From: an uncultured Clostridium sp.
GTDB lineage: Bacteria; Bacillota; Clostridia; Clostridiales; Clostridiaceae
DNA length: 64,000 bases
Assembly (NCBI GenBank): GCA_937927335.1
Contig: CALBDU010000054.1
Span: 7,645-71,644, forward strand
Direction of reading: 5' to 3'
Shown here: piece by piece, positions 51,062 through 60,063 of the stretch
How positions within the stretch are numbered: position 1 is the stretch's first letter
Layout of the letters: each line of letters opens with the position of its first letter
The notes under the pieces: generated by a model
The model's input: the letters and a program-made list of their open reading frames with translations, nothing else
Told to the model about the DNA's origin: nothing
Database searches by the model: none
Program-made: the position numbers and the translations under genes

Positions 51062-52233
51062 TGAATAAAGCTTATCCAATAGGAAAGGGTACCTTTATAC
51101 AGTGTGACATGGCTGAAGGGTGGAGTGACAAGGAGTGGTTAAGTGAGCTGGGATATCTTAAGGAAGTGGAAATGGAATATATCATTATAGGCACCAGCCA
51201 GAGTCAAAAGACCGATGTGGTGGATTTCTGTCTTAAAACAGCATCCCAAATGGGGATGAAGGTTTTCGTTTCAATAAATTATAACAACGGATGGTTTGAA
51301 AAGGGCAGCAGAGATGAGGCATGGCTATATGAACAGATGGAGACGGATGCTGAAATAGCAGACAAACTTTATAAAAAATACTATCACAAATATCCCCATT
51401 CATTTTTTGGCTGGTATTTTACCTATGAAGTTGATAATATGAACTTCAATAGCCTGAAAAAATTTATTGTGTTAACCAGGGCTCTGAACATTTTGCTTAA
51501 GACTCTAAGGGTACGGGGAGAGAGACTTCCAATACTGATATCACCTTTTATGAACGCCTTTTATGGTACTGCAAAGGAGTATGCTGATAGATGGGCTTAT
51601 CTTTTTACACACTCGGAACTTATGGAGGGAGATATATTCTGTCCCCAGGATTGCGTTGGTGGAGGGGGACTTGATATCACTCAGGTGGATGAATGGTTCC
51701 ACTGCTTCAGGGAAGCGGTGGATAAGAAACCAGGGCTGCAGTTTTGGGCAAATACTGAAACCTTTGACCATGAGAACTGGTGCAGCGCGCCCCTAAAGCG
51801 TTTCCTTCAGCAGATGAAAATTGAAAGCAGGTATGTGGACAACATTATAACCTTTGCCTACAGCCATTACTATAGTCCAAATAATATAGACCCAAGGCTC
51901 CACCAGATTTACTACTGCTATGTCAAGACAGGGAATTTTCCATCAAGCAGACCAAAGCCTCCCCAAAATATATCAGTTAAAAACCTAGGGATAAACAGGA
52001 TTCAGATAAGCTGGGAACCGGCTGTAAGCGGTGTTGGAATATTTGGTTATGAGCTGTACAGAAATAATAAAAAAATTTATTCTGTTTGCATTCAAAGAAA
52101 GTACGGCGGTAATCCGGGCCCCTTGAAGCTGAGCTATATAGACAAGGAAGCCTATAAGCTTGGGCTCATGGCGTTAATGCCCATTGCCTATGACGTGAAA
52201 GCAATAGATATGGCCGGCAACAGCTCCGGATAA
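51058..52233 (+). CDS. DUF4434 (glycosidase-like TIM barrel) protein with fibronectin type III domain
   Basis: 391 residues. The first 290 match DUF4434-like (beta/alpha)8 domains: GTFIQCDMAEGWSDKEWLSE, YIIIGTSQSQKTDVV, FFGWYFTYEVDNMNF, ILISPFMNAFYGTAKEYAD, DIFCPQDCVGGGGLDITQVD and QFWANTETFDHENWC, with acidic residues on strand ends suited to catalysis. The C-terminal 90 residues are an Fn3 sandwich (PPQNISVKNLGINRIQISWE, YELYRNNKKIYS). No signal peptide. Likely a glycan-acting enzyme. It is translationally coupled (ATGA) to the amidase-domain gene. Confidence 0.85.
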   Translation: MMNKAYPIGKGTFIQCDMAEGWSDKEWLSELGYLKEVEMEYIIIGTSQSQKTDVVDFCLKTASQMGMKVFVSINYNNGWFEKGSRDEAWLYEQMETDAEIADKLYKKYYHKYPHSFFGWYFTYEVDNMNFNSLKKFIVLTRALNILLKTLRVRGERLPILISPFMNAFYGTAKEYADRWAYLFTHSELMEGDIFCPQDCVGGGGLDITQVDEWFHCFREAVDKKPGLQFWANTETFDHENWCSAPLKRFLQQMKIESRYVDNIITFAYSHYYSPNNIDPRLHQIYYCYVKTGNFPSSRPKPPQNISVKNLGINRIQISWEPAVSGVGIFGYELYRNNKKIYSVCIQRKYGGNPGPLKLSYIDKEAYKLGLMALMPIAYDVKAIDMAGNSSG

Positions 52234-52254
52234 AAGGTATAAGAGTATATAAAA

Positions 52255-52300
52255 AAGCGGACTCATCAAAAATTCATAATGATTTTGACGGGTCCGTTTT
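52255..52300. terminator. Bidirectional terminator after DUF4434 gene
   Basis: AAAAAGCGGAC.CATCAAAA pairs with TTTTGA..GGTCCGTTTT around a short loop. It separates converging genes. Confidence 0.75.
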
Positions 52301-52308
52301 AATGGAAT

Positions 52309-52581
52309 TTATTTGTTTTTCCAATATTCCTTAGCCTCTTCTTCCATTTCTTCCAGCCTTGTGTAATAATCAGGGAATTCATTGAGATGGGCCAGGGCAA
52401 TTTTTGCAGTGGTTAAATGGTCATCATTGGTGACATTTGTATGAGGGTCCCTGATGCCATGCTCAAGCTCCACATCCATGCCCATGCGGAACTGTTCCAC
52501 ATCAAACCTGCTCCAGTCAACGTTCAGCTCCTCGCCGTATTTTTTTGCCTGTTCATAAGTAAATACCTTTGCTTCTGACAT
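52309..52581 (-). CDS. DUF5661 family protein
   Basis: 90 residues from ATG 52581 with GGAGGTAGAAAA upstream. It matches the DUF5661 family: YEQAKKYGEELNVDWSRFDV, QFRMGMDVELEHGIRDPHTN, VTNDDHLTTAKIALAHLNEF, DYYTRLEEMEEEAKEYW. His/Asp-rich (HGIRDPHTNVTNDD) and possibly metal-binding. The function is unknown. Transcribed alone. Confidence 0.88.
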   Translation of the reverse strand: MSEAKVFTYEQAKKYGEELNVDWSRFDVEQFRMGMDVELEHGIRDPHTNVTNDDHLTTAKIALAHLNEFPDYYTRLEEMEEEAKEYWKNK

Positions 52582-52697
52582 TTTTTCTACCTCCATTAAC
52601 AAATTTCGCCTACAATATTATCATAGCACTTTTGAAGTATAGCCGCCACCAAAAAGTGTTGGCTGTAAAGTAAAGGTGAGAGCCGGAAATGGGAAAA

Positions 52698-52735
52698 GGC
52701 CGAATCAGCCTTAAAGCTTATGATCCGGCCCTGAA
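52698..52735 (-). terminator. Terminator after gatB
   Basis: On the minus strand GGCCGGATCA pairs with TGATTCGGCC (52698-52730, one G-U/mismatch), then TTTTCCC. Confidence 0.75.
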
Positions 52736-52737
52736 TA

Positions 52738-54177
52738 TTATCTTTTAGCTAATGCTGCATCCAGCATTTCCTTGGCAACCTTGGGGTTTGCCTTACCCTT
52801 GGAGGCCTTCATTACCTGTCCCATGAGGTAGCCTGACGCCTGGGTCTTTCCAGCCTTGAAGTCTGTAATGGACTGGGGATTTCCATCCAGAATGTCGTTG
52901 ATTATCTTTTCCAGTTCACTGGTGTCGCTAATCTGGGACAAGCCCTTTTCAGCTACTACAGCTTCTGCGCTTTTGCCGGTTTCAAACATTGTTTCGAAAA
53001 CTTCCTTGCCGGCAGTGGTGCTGATTTTGCCTGATGCGATGAGGTCCAGCAGCTCTTTTAGTGCCTTTGGAGCAACAGGAAGGGCTGAAGAGTCCAGTTC
53101 CTTCTCCTTTAACAGCCTTAAAATATCTCCCAGCACCCAGTTTGCAGCAGTCTTTGGATTAGCTCCGCAGGCTACGGTTTCTTCGTAAAATCTGGAAAGT
53201 GCTCTGTCATCTATTATGATTTCTACTTCCTTGCTGCTCAAACCGTATTGGCTCATGAACCGTTCTTTTTTAGCCCTTGGCATTTCAGGCAGGGAATTCT
53301 TTATTTCCACTATATCTTCATACTTAACCAGGATAGGTGTAAGGTCTGGCTCAGGGAAGTACCTGTAGTCATGGGCGTCTTCCTTGGATCTCATTGGCAC
53401 GGTTTTGCCTTTTCCGCTGTCCCAGCGCCTAGTTTCCTGCTTTATTTTAAATTCTTCGCCGTAGGTGTAAAGCTCCAGCTGGCGTTTTTCTTCTTTTTCC
53501 AGAGCTTTTTGCAGCTCCTTGAAGGAGTTTATGTTTTTAAGCTCAACCTTTGTGTTAAGCTTGTCGGAGCCTACCTCCCTGATGGAGATGTTGGCGTCGC
53601 ACCTTAATGAGCCCTGCTCCATTTTGCAGTCGGATATGTCACTGTATTCCAGCACTCCCTTTAAGGTTTTTAAAAACTCAACTGCTTCATCCACGGATCG
53701 CATATCTGGTTCTGATACTATTTCTATAAGAGGAACACCAACCCTGTTGTAATCAATGAAGGATATATCCTCTCCTTCAACATGAACAAGCTTTCCTGCG
53801 TCTTCCTCGATATGGATTCGGTTAAGTCTTACCCTTCTTTCCTTTCCGTCTACCACTATATCCACATAGCCGTCGCTGCACATTGGCAGGTCGAACTGTG
53901 AGGTTTGGTATGCCTTTGGAAGGTCAGGGTAGAAGTAGTTTTTTCTGTCCATCTTGTTAAGCTGGTTGATTTTACAGTTTAATGCGGTACCTGCTTTAAC
54001 AGCCAGACGGATTACTTCTTCGTTAAGTACTGGCAGTGTGCCAGGAAGCCCAAGACAAATAGGGCAGGTGTTTGCATTTGGTTTTGCACCGAATTCCGTA
54101 GAACAGGAGCAGAATATTTTTGATTTTGTATGAAGCTCTGCGTGTATTTCAAGACCTATTATAGTTTCAAAATTCAT
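52738..54177 (-). CDS. gatB: Asp/Glu-tRNA amidotransferase subunit B
   Basis: 479 residues. GatB features: FETIIGLEIHAELHTKSKIF, CSTEFGAKPNANTCPICLGLPG with the Zn-binding Cys set, MDRKNYFYPDLPKAYQTSQF, RIHIEEDAGKLVH, DYNRVGVPLIEIVSEPDMRS, RCDANISIREVGS and the C-terminal tail domain that holds tRNA (TTAGKEVFETMFETGKSAEA). Kinase activity phosphorylates the misacylated Asp-tRNA-Asn or Glu-tRNA-Gln. It follows gatA by 15 bases; the last gene of aspS-gatCAB. Confidence 0.97.
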   Translation of the reverse strand: MNFETIIGLEIHAELHTKSKIFCSCSTEFGAKPNANTCPICLGLPGTLPVLNEEVIRLAVKAGTALNCKINQLNKMDRKNYFYPDLPKAYQTSQFDLPMCSDGYVDIVVDGKERRVRLNRIHIEEDAGKLVHVEGEDISFIDYNRVGVPLIEIVSEPDMRSVDEAVEFLKTLKGVLEYSDISDCKMEQGSLRCDANISIREVGSDKLNTKVELKNINSFKELQKALEKEEKRQLELYTYGEEFKIKQETRRWDSGKGKTVPMRSKEDAHDYRYFPEPDLTPILVKYEDIVEIKNSLPEMPRAKKERFMSQYGLSSKEVEIIIDDRALSRFYEETVACGANPKTAANWVLGDILRLLKEKELDSSALPVAPKALKELLDLIASGKISTTAGKEVFETMFETGKSAEAVVAEKGLSQISDTSELEKIINDILDGNPQSITDFKAGKTQASGYLMGQVMKASKGKANPKVAKEMLDAALAKR

Positions 54178-54192
54178 TTTATCTTCTCCCTT

Positions 54193-55656
54193 CTATAGCT
54201 CAGGCTGTTTGCCTTTTAGAGCCAGTTCCTGCTCCAAGGCATAGGCAGCTTTGAATATTTTTTCTTCCCCAAAGTGAGGTCCCAGTATCTGAAGACCAAT
54301 AGGAAGTCCTGATTTGCTGAAGCCGCAGGGCATTGAAAGTCCTGGAAGCTCAGCAAGGTTTATGTTTATTGTATATATATCTGCTAAGTACATTTCAAGA
54401 GGGTTTGAGCTCTTTTCACCAACCTTGAAGGGCAGCACCGGTGAAGTAGGGCTTAATATCAGGTCATATTTCTTGAAGGCATCCTTAAACTGTCCCTTTA
54501 TCATTCTTCTGAGCTTTTGTGCTCTGGTGTAGTAGGCATCGTAGTAGCCGGAAGAAAGCACATAGGTTCCCAGCATTATCCTTCTTTTTACCTCTTTTCC
54601 AAAGGCTTCTGTCCTTGTTTTTTCCATAAGCTCATCTACGCCGCCAAATTCCTCCGGTCTGTAGCCGTATCTGATGCCGTCAAATCTGGCCAGGTTTGAG
54701 CTTGCTTCTGCTGAGGATATAACATAGTAGGCAGACAAGCCTTCCTCAGTTACAGGCAGTGACATTTCTGAAACTTCTGCTCCTAAAGCTTTAAAGGTTT
54801 CAATTGCTTTCCTGATTGAATCTGCTATTTCACTATCCAGTCCAGACTGGAAGAATTCCTTTGGAACTCCTATTTTCATACCCTTCACACCATCCTTAAG
54901 GGTGCTTAGGTAATCTTCTTTATATTGTCCTCTAAAGGAGGTGCTGTCTAAAGAATCCATACCCTGTATAACCTCTAAGGTTAATGCGCAGTCCTCAACA
55001 TTTCTTGCAAAGGGGCCTATCTGGTCCAGTGAGGAACCAAAGGCAATCAGTCCGAATCTGGATACCAGTCCGTAGGTTGGCTTTATTCCAACTACTCCGC
55101 AAAAGGCTGCAGGCTGTCTTATGGATCCGCCGGTGTCGGAGCCTAAGGATACTGGGGCCATGCCTGAAGATACCACTGCTGCAGATCCCCCTGAGGACCC
55201 TCCTGGAACCCTTTCAAGATCCCAAGGATTTTTTGTAGCCTTAAAGGCTGAGTTTTCTGTGGAGGAACCCATGGCGAATTCATCCAGGTTTGTTTTACCT
55301 ATTATTATTGCATCCTGTTCCTTCAGTTTTTTAATTACTGTGGCATCATAAGGAGGGACGAAGTCATAAAGCATTTTAGAGGCACAGGAGGTTTTTATCC
55401 CATCTGTACAAATGTTATCCTTTATTGCTATAGGTATTCCACCAAATTTTCCAAGAGTCTCTCCCTTAGCAACCTTTTCATCTACAGCCTTTGCCTGCTC
55501 CAGTGCATTTTCCTCACAGAGGATTAAAAATGCGTCTACCTTAGGCTCAACAGCCTTTATCCTCTGGAAAAGGGCAGTAACCACGTCCACACAGGTAAAG
55601 CTTTTATTTTTTATTCCATCCTTTATTTCAAGGGCAGTCATTGCTTCTATTTTCAT
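54193..55656 (-). CDS. gatA: Asp/Glu-tRNA amidotransferase subunit A
   Basis: 487 residues, amidase-signature family. Catalytic triad motifs: IAIKDNICTDGIKTSCAS (Lys), GGSSGGSAAVVSSGMAPVSL (Ser-cisSer), GSDTGGSIRQPAAFCGVVGI (nucleophile Ser). It releases ammonia from glutamine and channels it to GatB. Start ATG 55656 has a GAGGTGAAC ribosome site. It lies between gatC and gatB in a single operon. Confidence 0.97.
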   Translation of the reverse strand: MKIEAMTALEIKDGIKNKSFTCVDVVTALFQRIKAVEPKVDAFLILCEENALEQAKAVDEKVAKGETLGKFGGIPIAIKDNICTDGIKTSCASKMLYDFVPPYDATVIKKLKEQDAIIIGKTNLDEFAMGSSTENSAFKATKNPWDLERVPGGSSGGSAAVVSSGMAPVSLGSDTGGSIRQPAAFCGVVGIKPTYGLVSRFGLIAFGSSLDQIGPFARNVEDCALTLEVIQGMDSLDSTSFRGQYKEDYLSTLKDGVKGMKIGVPKEFFQSGLDSEIADSIRKAIETFKALGAEVSEMSLPVTEEGLSAYYVISSAEASSNLARFDGIRYGYRPEEFGGVDELMEKTRTEAFGKEVKRRIMLGTYVLSSGYYDAYYTRAQKLRRMIKGQFKDAFKKYDLILSPTSPVLPFKVGEKSSNPLEMYLADIYTININLAELPGLSMPCGFSKSGLPIGLQILGPHFGEEKIFKAAYALEQELALKGKQPEL

Positions 55657-55666
55657 AAGTTCACCT

Positions 55667-55954
55667 CTATTCTATAATCTTAGGTACCTTGATGTAGGTA
55701 TCAGACATGGATTTAACGTTCTGGAACAGCTTTTTCTTGTCTTCGAATACTGCTGTTTCATCTTTTCTAACCACAGGCTTCAAATCCTCGGTGTATATAT
55801 CAAGGTCTATGTGGCTTAAATCAAATTTATCTATGGACTCGAAGTGATTCAGGATGCCCTGGAACTCTTCAGTCATTTTTTCTGCTTCAGCTTCAGTAAA
55901 CTTTAGTTTAGCAAGCTTAGCAATGTAGTTTACTTCTTCAATGGTAATTTTCAT
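55667..55954 (-). CDS. gatC: Asp/Glu-tRNA amidotransferase subunit C
   Basis: 95 residues: MKITIEEVNYIAKLAKLKFT, AEKMTEEFQGILNHFESIDK, DLDIYTEDLKPVVRKDE. GatC wraps around and stabilises GatA and links it to GatB. GGAGGTATAAG precedes the ATG. It is 10 bases before gatA and 24 bases after aspS. Confidence 0.95.
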   Translation of the reverse strand: MKITIEEVNYIAKLAKLKFTEAEAEKMTEEFQGILNHFESIDKFDLSHIDLDIYTEDLKPVVRKDETAVFEDKKKLFQNVKSMSDTYIKVPKIIE

Positions 55955-55978
55955 AACTTATACCTCCAATTATTTATT

Positions 55979-57283
55979 CTATGGTTCCAGTCTCTTCATA
56001 TCCCTTGGGAACAGGGTTGATTCTCTGATGTTGTCCAGGCCCAGTATTTTCAGGGTTATTCTTTCAAGTCCTATGGCAAAACCGCCGTGAGGAGGCATGC
56101 CATACCTGAAGCTGTTCAGGTAGAAGCCAAATAATTCAGGGTCTGAGCCAAACTTGATGATGTTGTTTTTCAGCATTTCATAGTCGTGAATTCTCTGTCC
56201 GCCTGTGGTTATCTCCAGTCCCTTGTAGATAAGGTCGAAGCTCTTTGTTAATGTTGGATCCTGGTCATCAGGCATGGTGTACATAGGTCTCTTTGCCACA
56301 GGATATTTTGTCAGGAATACAAAGTCGCTGTCATAGGTTTCCTTAACATATTTTGAGAACAGTATTTCGCCCTCGGCATCGATGTTTCCAGTTGGTGATT
56401 TCTTGCCGAATTTTTCAAGCAGTATTCTGTGGCATTCACCCAGATCAATTCTTGGGATGGTCTTTATTTCCGGCAGCTCCATTTTGAATAGGCCAAGCTC
56501 ATAGGAACAGTTTTGCTTAATCTGCTGGAAGAGGAATTTAAGGAAGCCTTCCTCGATATCCATAAGGTCGTTTTCATCATTGATAAAACCCATTTCCACG
56601 TCCAGGCTCACATACTCGTTCAAGTGTCTCCAGGTGTTGTGAAGCTCTGCTCTGTAGGCGTGGCCTATTTCAAATACTCTTTCAAAGCCTGCACCCACCA
56701 TCATCTGCTTGTAGAACTGAGGGCTCTGGCTTAAAAATGCCCTTCTTTCAAAGTAGTTTACTGTGAACAGCTCTGAACCGCCCTCGGTGCTGGAGGATAT
56801 TATTTTAGGAGTGTGGATTTCTGAAAACATTTTTGATTTCAGATAAGTTCTGAAGGCGTCTGTAATTTCCTCCTGTACCTTGAATATAGCTCTTATTTTA
56901 GGCATTCTCAAGGAAATGGTCCTGTAGTCCAGCTGGGTTTCCAGGGATGCCTTCATTTTTCCGCTGTTTATTTCGAAGGGAAGCTTGTCGTAGTAAGCCT
57001 TTCCTTTAATTATAAGATCTTCCACGTGAATTTCAATACCGTTTGGTGCTTTTGGGTTTTCAACCTTTGTGCCTGTTACCTCCAGGCTCATTTCCAGCCT
57101 CAGATGATCCTTTTTAAGATGGGCCTGCAGTTCATTATCTATAACAAGCTGGATTATTCCTGTTTTATCTCTTAAGTGAATAAAAGTAATTTTGCCCAAA
57201 TCGTGGATCTTGTGAATCCATCCTCTCACCATTAATTTTGATTCTGTGCTTTCAGCTATCTGGCTTACAAATGTTCTTTCCAT
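55979..57283 (-). CDS. aspS: Non-discriminating (archaeal-type) aspartyl-tRNA synthetase
   Basis: 434 residues, the short archaeal/eukaryotic-type AspRS rather than the 590-residue bacterial form. N-terminal OB fold (SKLMVRGWIHKIHDLGKITF), class II motif 2 (FEIGHAYRAELHNTWRHLNE), catalytic GGQRIHDYEMLK, and motif 3 (GFAIGLERITLKILG). Such enzymes charge both tRNA-Asp and tRNA-Asn with Asp, and GatCAB then converts Asp-tRNA-Asn to Asn-tRNA-Asn. It heads aspS-gatCAB. Two Asn-specific T-box leaders upstream match this role. GGAGGAAATTTT precedes the ATG. Confidence 0.95.
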   Translation of the reverse strand: MERTFVSQIAESTESKLMVRGWIHKIHDLGKITFIHLRDKTGIIQLVIDNELQAHLKKDHLRLEMSLEVTGTKVENPKAPNGIEIHVEDLIIKGKAYYDKLPFEINSGKMKASLETQLDYRTISLRMPKIRAIFKVQEEITDAFRTYLKSKMFSEIHTPKIISSSTEGGSELFTVNYFERRAFLSQSPQFYKQMMVGAGFERVFEIGHAYRAELHNTWRHLNEYVSLDVEMGFINDENDLMDIEEGFLKFLFQQIKQNCSYELGLFKMELPEIKTIPRIDLGECHRILLEKFGKKSPTGNIDAEGEILFSKYVKETYDSDFVFLTKYPVAKRPMYTMPDDQDPTLTKSFDLIYKGLEITTGGQRIHDYEMLKNNIIKFGSDPELFGFYLNSFRYGMPPHGGFAIGLERITLKILGLDNIRESTLFPRDMKRLEP

Positions 57284-57311
57284 AAAAATTTCCTCCGTTT
57301 CAAAAATTGTA

Positions 57312-57520
57312 ATAAAAAAACTCCGCTCTATACCAATGGTATAGGGACGAAGTTAAGTTTCGCGGTGCCACCCTAATTAACATTTTCATGTTCTCTCTTT
57401 GTCCTTTTATCCGTGGACCTTCGGCAATCCTCCAGGGTGTTCTTCAATACAATTTGGATTTCAGGCTTACACTGTCCCTGAATCGCTGTGATCTTAAGCT
57501 GTATCTACTCTTCCTATCAA
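57312..57520 (-). promoter_or_regulatory. T-box riboswitch 1 (asparagine specifier), proximal to aspS
   Basis: Read on the minus strand. The T-box core AGGGTGGCACCGCG is at 57361-57374. The specifier AAC (57439-57441 complement) is in GAAGAACACC with the GATAC/GTATT stem above it and AAGAGTA opposite. A terminator stem (57321-57354) of GTCCCTATACC/GGTATAG type and a 7-T run end it. AAC identifies tRNA-Asn. Confidence 0.9.
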
Positions 57521-57624
57521 TGGATTGAAATATTTTATTTTGCTGCCGGGTCTGCCAGGCTGCTTGAGCCGGGCCTTGCTTGCCGGATGGAGCGGGCTAG
57601 ACTTTTGGCTGGCTACTTTGGCAA
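57521..57624 (-). other. GC-rich spacer between tandem T-boxes
   Basis: Contains AGCCGGGCC and its near inverse, plus GCCGG and GGCTGGC. It lies inside the leader transcript between the two T-boxes. It shares AGCCGGGCC with the GC-rich segment before glnA. Confidence 0.4.
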
Positions 57625-57880
57625 ATAAAAAAACCGTTCCTATACTTATGTATAGGAACGGATATTAACCGCGGTACCATCCTAATTAGCTTTCGCTCTC
57701 TCATATCGGTACAGAATAAATCGATACCTAGTCTTTATATCGTAAGACAAACGGTTAAGCCTACTTTTTTCATTTCGGTTAACATCTCGGAGGTGTTCTT
57801 CAATACAGGCATCATATGGGACTTACACCATCTCCCATTCGCTTTAAATCAGCTTTGTATTTACTCTCCTCGTCATAGAC
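57625..57880 (-). promoter_or_regulatory. T-box riboswitch 2 (asparagine specifier), distal
   Basis: T-box core AGGATGGTACCGCGG at 57669-57683. The specifier AAC (57795-57797 complement) lies in GAAGAACACC, with base stem GAGG/CCTC and upper AATAC/GTATT. Terminator CCGTTCCTATA / TATAGGAACGG (57634-57661) with a T7 run. Two T-boxes in series act as a double gate on the aspS-gatCAB operon. Confidence 0.9.
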
Positions 57881-58010
57881 AAATGAACATTATCAAACTA
57901 ACATCAATTATATAGATATTTAAAGAAAAAATCAACAATAATTTTAAAAAATTATCATATTATTTTGTAGTATAATTAAATATATGAAATATCGGAAAAG
58001 GGGGACGAAA

Positions 58011-59234
58011 ATGAAATTTTTAAAATTTTACAGATCAACCACAGTGCTGCTTATGTCAGTGGTGCTGGGAGGAATTACAGGGGTGGTTCTGGGAGATAAG
58101 GCAGTAGTGCTGGAGCCATTGGGGAACCTGTTTCTAAACCTGCTGTTCATGATTCTTATTCCTATGGTATTTTTCAGCATATCTTCAGCCATTGCAGTTA
58201 TGAAAAATATGAAAAGGCTTGGGAAAATAATTGGCAGTGTATTTATTGTATTTATTTTTACATCCTTTGTCATTGCAGTTATTGGGTATTTGGGTGCAAT
58301 TATCGTAAATCCAACCAGCGGTATTGACACAACAGCTATCCAGGCACTGGCGGCAAAATCTGGGGATGCCGCAAAGGTGGACAAGGTGGCACCACTTCAA
58401 CAGCTGGTTAATACATTTACAGTATCAGATTTTTCCTTGCTGCTGACAAAGAAAAACATGCTTCAGGTTATAGTGTTTGCAATCATGTTCGGTCTTGGGG
58501 CAGCAATGACCGGGGACAAAGGTAAGCCGGTGGTGGATTTTCTCGAATCTGCGGCTGCTGTGATGGTAAAGATTGTGGATATAATAATGTATTATGCACC
58601 AATAGGTCTTTTATGCTTTTTTGCGTCAGTCATAGGACAGCTGGGAAGCCAGATAATATCAGGATATCTGAAGGTATTCCTGCTTTATATAGCCATAGGT
58701 GTAGTATATTACTTTGGATTTTTTACTCTTTATGCCTATCTTTCAGGAGGAAGGGACAAGATTAGGCTGTTCTGGAGAAATGCCCTTACTCCGTCGATCA
58801 CAGCTTTGGCTACCTGCTCCAGTGCAGCATGCATTCCTGTGAATCTTGAATATGTACAGAAGATGGGGGTGCCAAAGGATATAGCTGATACGGTAATTCC
58901 TTTGGGAGCCAACATACATAAGGATGGCTCAGTACTGGGCGGTGTAATGAAGATAATATTTCTTTTCGGGTTGTTTGGAAGGAATATCACAAGCCCTGGA
59001 TCAGCAGTTTCTATTATACTGGTGGCATTTCTGGTGGGAGCCGTAATGGCAGCTATTCCAAGCGGCGGCATGATAGCTGAAATGCTGATTTTAAGTATTT
59101 TTGGATTCCCGTCAAATATGCTGCCTATAATTGCGGTTATAAGCACCATTATCGATGCACCTGCAACTATGCTCAATTCAACTGGAAATACAGTAACGGC
59201 CATGATGGTGGCCAGGCTTGTGGATAAAGGATAG
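58011..59234 (+). CDS. Dicarboxylate/amino-acid:cation symporter (DAACS)
   Basis: 407 residues from ATG 58011 (AAAGGGGGACGAAA upstream), rather than the in-frame ATG 57984. About eight membrane segments with the DAACS re-entrant hairpin and substrate signature: FLNLLFMILIPMVFFSISSA, TPSITALATCSSAACIPVNL, LGANIHKDGSVLGGVMKIIF, ISTIIDAPATMLNSTGNTVT. It imports glutamate, aspartate, serine or dicarboxylates with sodium or protons. It is divergent from the aspS leader, suggesting an amino-acid role; the exact substrate is not decided. Confidence 0.92.
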   Translation: MKFLKFYRSTTVLLMSVVLGGITGVVLGDKAVVLEPLGNLFLNLLFMILIPMVFFSISSAIAVMKNMKRLGKIIGSVFIVFIFTSFVIAVIGYLGAIIVNPTSGIDTTAIQALAAKSGDAAKVDKVAPLQQLVNTFTVSDFSLLLTKKNMLQVIVFAIMFGLGAAMTGDKGKPVVDFLESAAAVMVKIVDIIMYYAPIGLLCFFASVIGQLGSQIISGYLKVFLLYIAIGVVYYFGFFTLYAYLSGGRDKIRLFWRNALTPSITALATCSSAACIPVNLEYVQKMGVPKDIADTVIPLGANIHKDGSVLGGVMKIIFLFGLFGRNITSPGSAVSIILVAFLVGAVMAAIPSGGMIAEMLILSIFGFPSNMLPIIAVISTIIDAPATMLNSTGNTVTAMMVARLVDKG

Positions 59235-59406
59235 GGAAATAGGTGGCGGTGGCTGGACATGCTTGTGATAAAAGCCTAAGAGAAATTTTGGTCAGTTAAC
59301 TGGTGGTGGCCATAAAACTGGGTGACCAGCATACTGCTTGGCAAACCTATTGCTTGTATATGATTTTGGGCCTGGAATTGCCTTGGAAACACATTTCAAA
59401 TGAATT

Positions 59407-59442
59407 AAACCCCGGCTTTTGAGGTTATCAGGCCGGGGTTTA
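59407..59442. terminator. Bidirectional terminator between symporter and HxlR genes
   Basis: AAACCCCGGC pairs with GCCGGGGTTT, with a loop of about 16 nt. Confidence 0.85.
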
Positions 59443-59447
59443 CAGCT

Positions 59448-59531
59448 GTTGCGGATCTGTTTTAATAAAGTGTTGATAAGGAAAAGGGGTTTAACAAGCG
59501 TTGCAGATCTGTTTTAATAAAGTGTTGATAA
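59448..59531. repeat. 52-bp-period direct repeat
   Basis: Copies at 59448-59479 and 59500-59531 are identical over 32 bases apart from position 6 (G/A). The spacers are partly similar (AAGGGGTTTAAC and AAGAGCTTAAC), indicating a local duplication. Confidence 0.85.
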
Positions 59532-59541
59532 ACAGAAGAGC

Positions 59542-59907
59542 TTAACACTTGGCGTTTTGTAAATCAATATCCTCTTTTACCATCCGCTCTTTTCCCCAGC
59601 TAAAAATTTCCTCCATTGCAGGTACCAGCTCCAGGCCGGCAGCTGTCAATGAATACTCAACCCTGGGTGGAATCTGGTTAAATTCCACTCTGTTAACGAG
59701 GCCGTTTTCTTCCAGGCTTTGAAGGGACCTTGTAAGCATGATATTTGTTATTCCCTTAAGAGTTCTTTTAAGCTCGTTATATCTCATAGCTTTGTTTCTA
59801 TATAATTTCCATAGTATTGGAAGTTTCCATTTTCCACCTATGATTTCCATAGAATATATCATCACGCAGTTTTTAACATTAAATTGTTGTTTTTTATCCT
59901 CAGACAT
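59542..59907 (-). CDS. HxlR family winged-helix regulator
   Basis: 121 residues from ATG 59907, with AGGAGAATTT upstream. HxlR pattern: NVKNCVMIYSMEIIGGKWKL (conserved Cys), PILWKLYRNKAMRYNELKRT, GITNIMLTRSLQSLEENGLV and the wing IPPRVEYSLTAAGLELVPAM. It is divergent from the LUD-domain gene, its probable target. It differs from the first HxlR in sequence, so the two sense different signals. Confidence 0.92.
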   Translation of the reverse strand: MSEDKKQQFNVKNCVMIYSMEIIGGKWKLPILWKLYRNKAMRYNELKRTLKGITNIMLTRSLQSLEENGLVNRVEFNQIPPRVEYSLTAAGLELVPAMEEIFSWGKERMVKEDIDLQNAKC

Positions 59908-60063
59908 AAATTCTCCTAGTAAAGGCACAAAAATGTGCGTACTTGTATATTTGTTTCCTAATATTTATACTGATTTTAACACTAAATATGTTGTAACATC
60001 AATGTTATATGAAAATGAAATATACAACATGTTTTACTTTAATATTATAAAAGGGGGAAAATC

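Larger units (their letters stand above)
59235..59541. other. Intergenic region with terminator and a 52-bp tandem duplication
   Basis: AAACCCCGGC / GCCGGGGTTT around 59407-59442 is a bidirectional terminator. Beyond it a 32-bp segment starting GTTGCGGATC (59448-59479) is repeated as GTTGCAGATC (59500-59531) with one difference and a period of 52. The left part (about 59240-59400) has many TGG/GGTGG motifs and no gene. Confidence 0.6.

Noticed and set aside
52856..55819. Plus-strand frames antisense to gatB/gatA (52856-53188, 53248-53607, 55121-55351, 55412-55819)
   Set aside because: They are shadows of strongly conserved genes, without ribosome sites.
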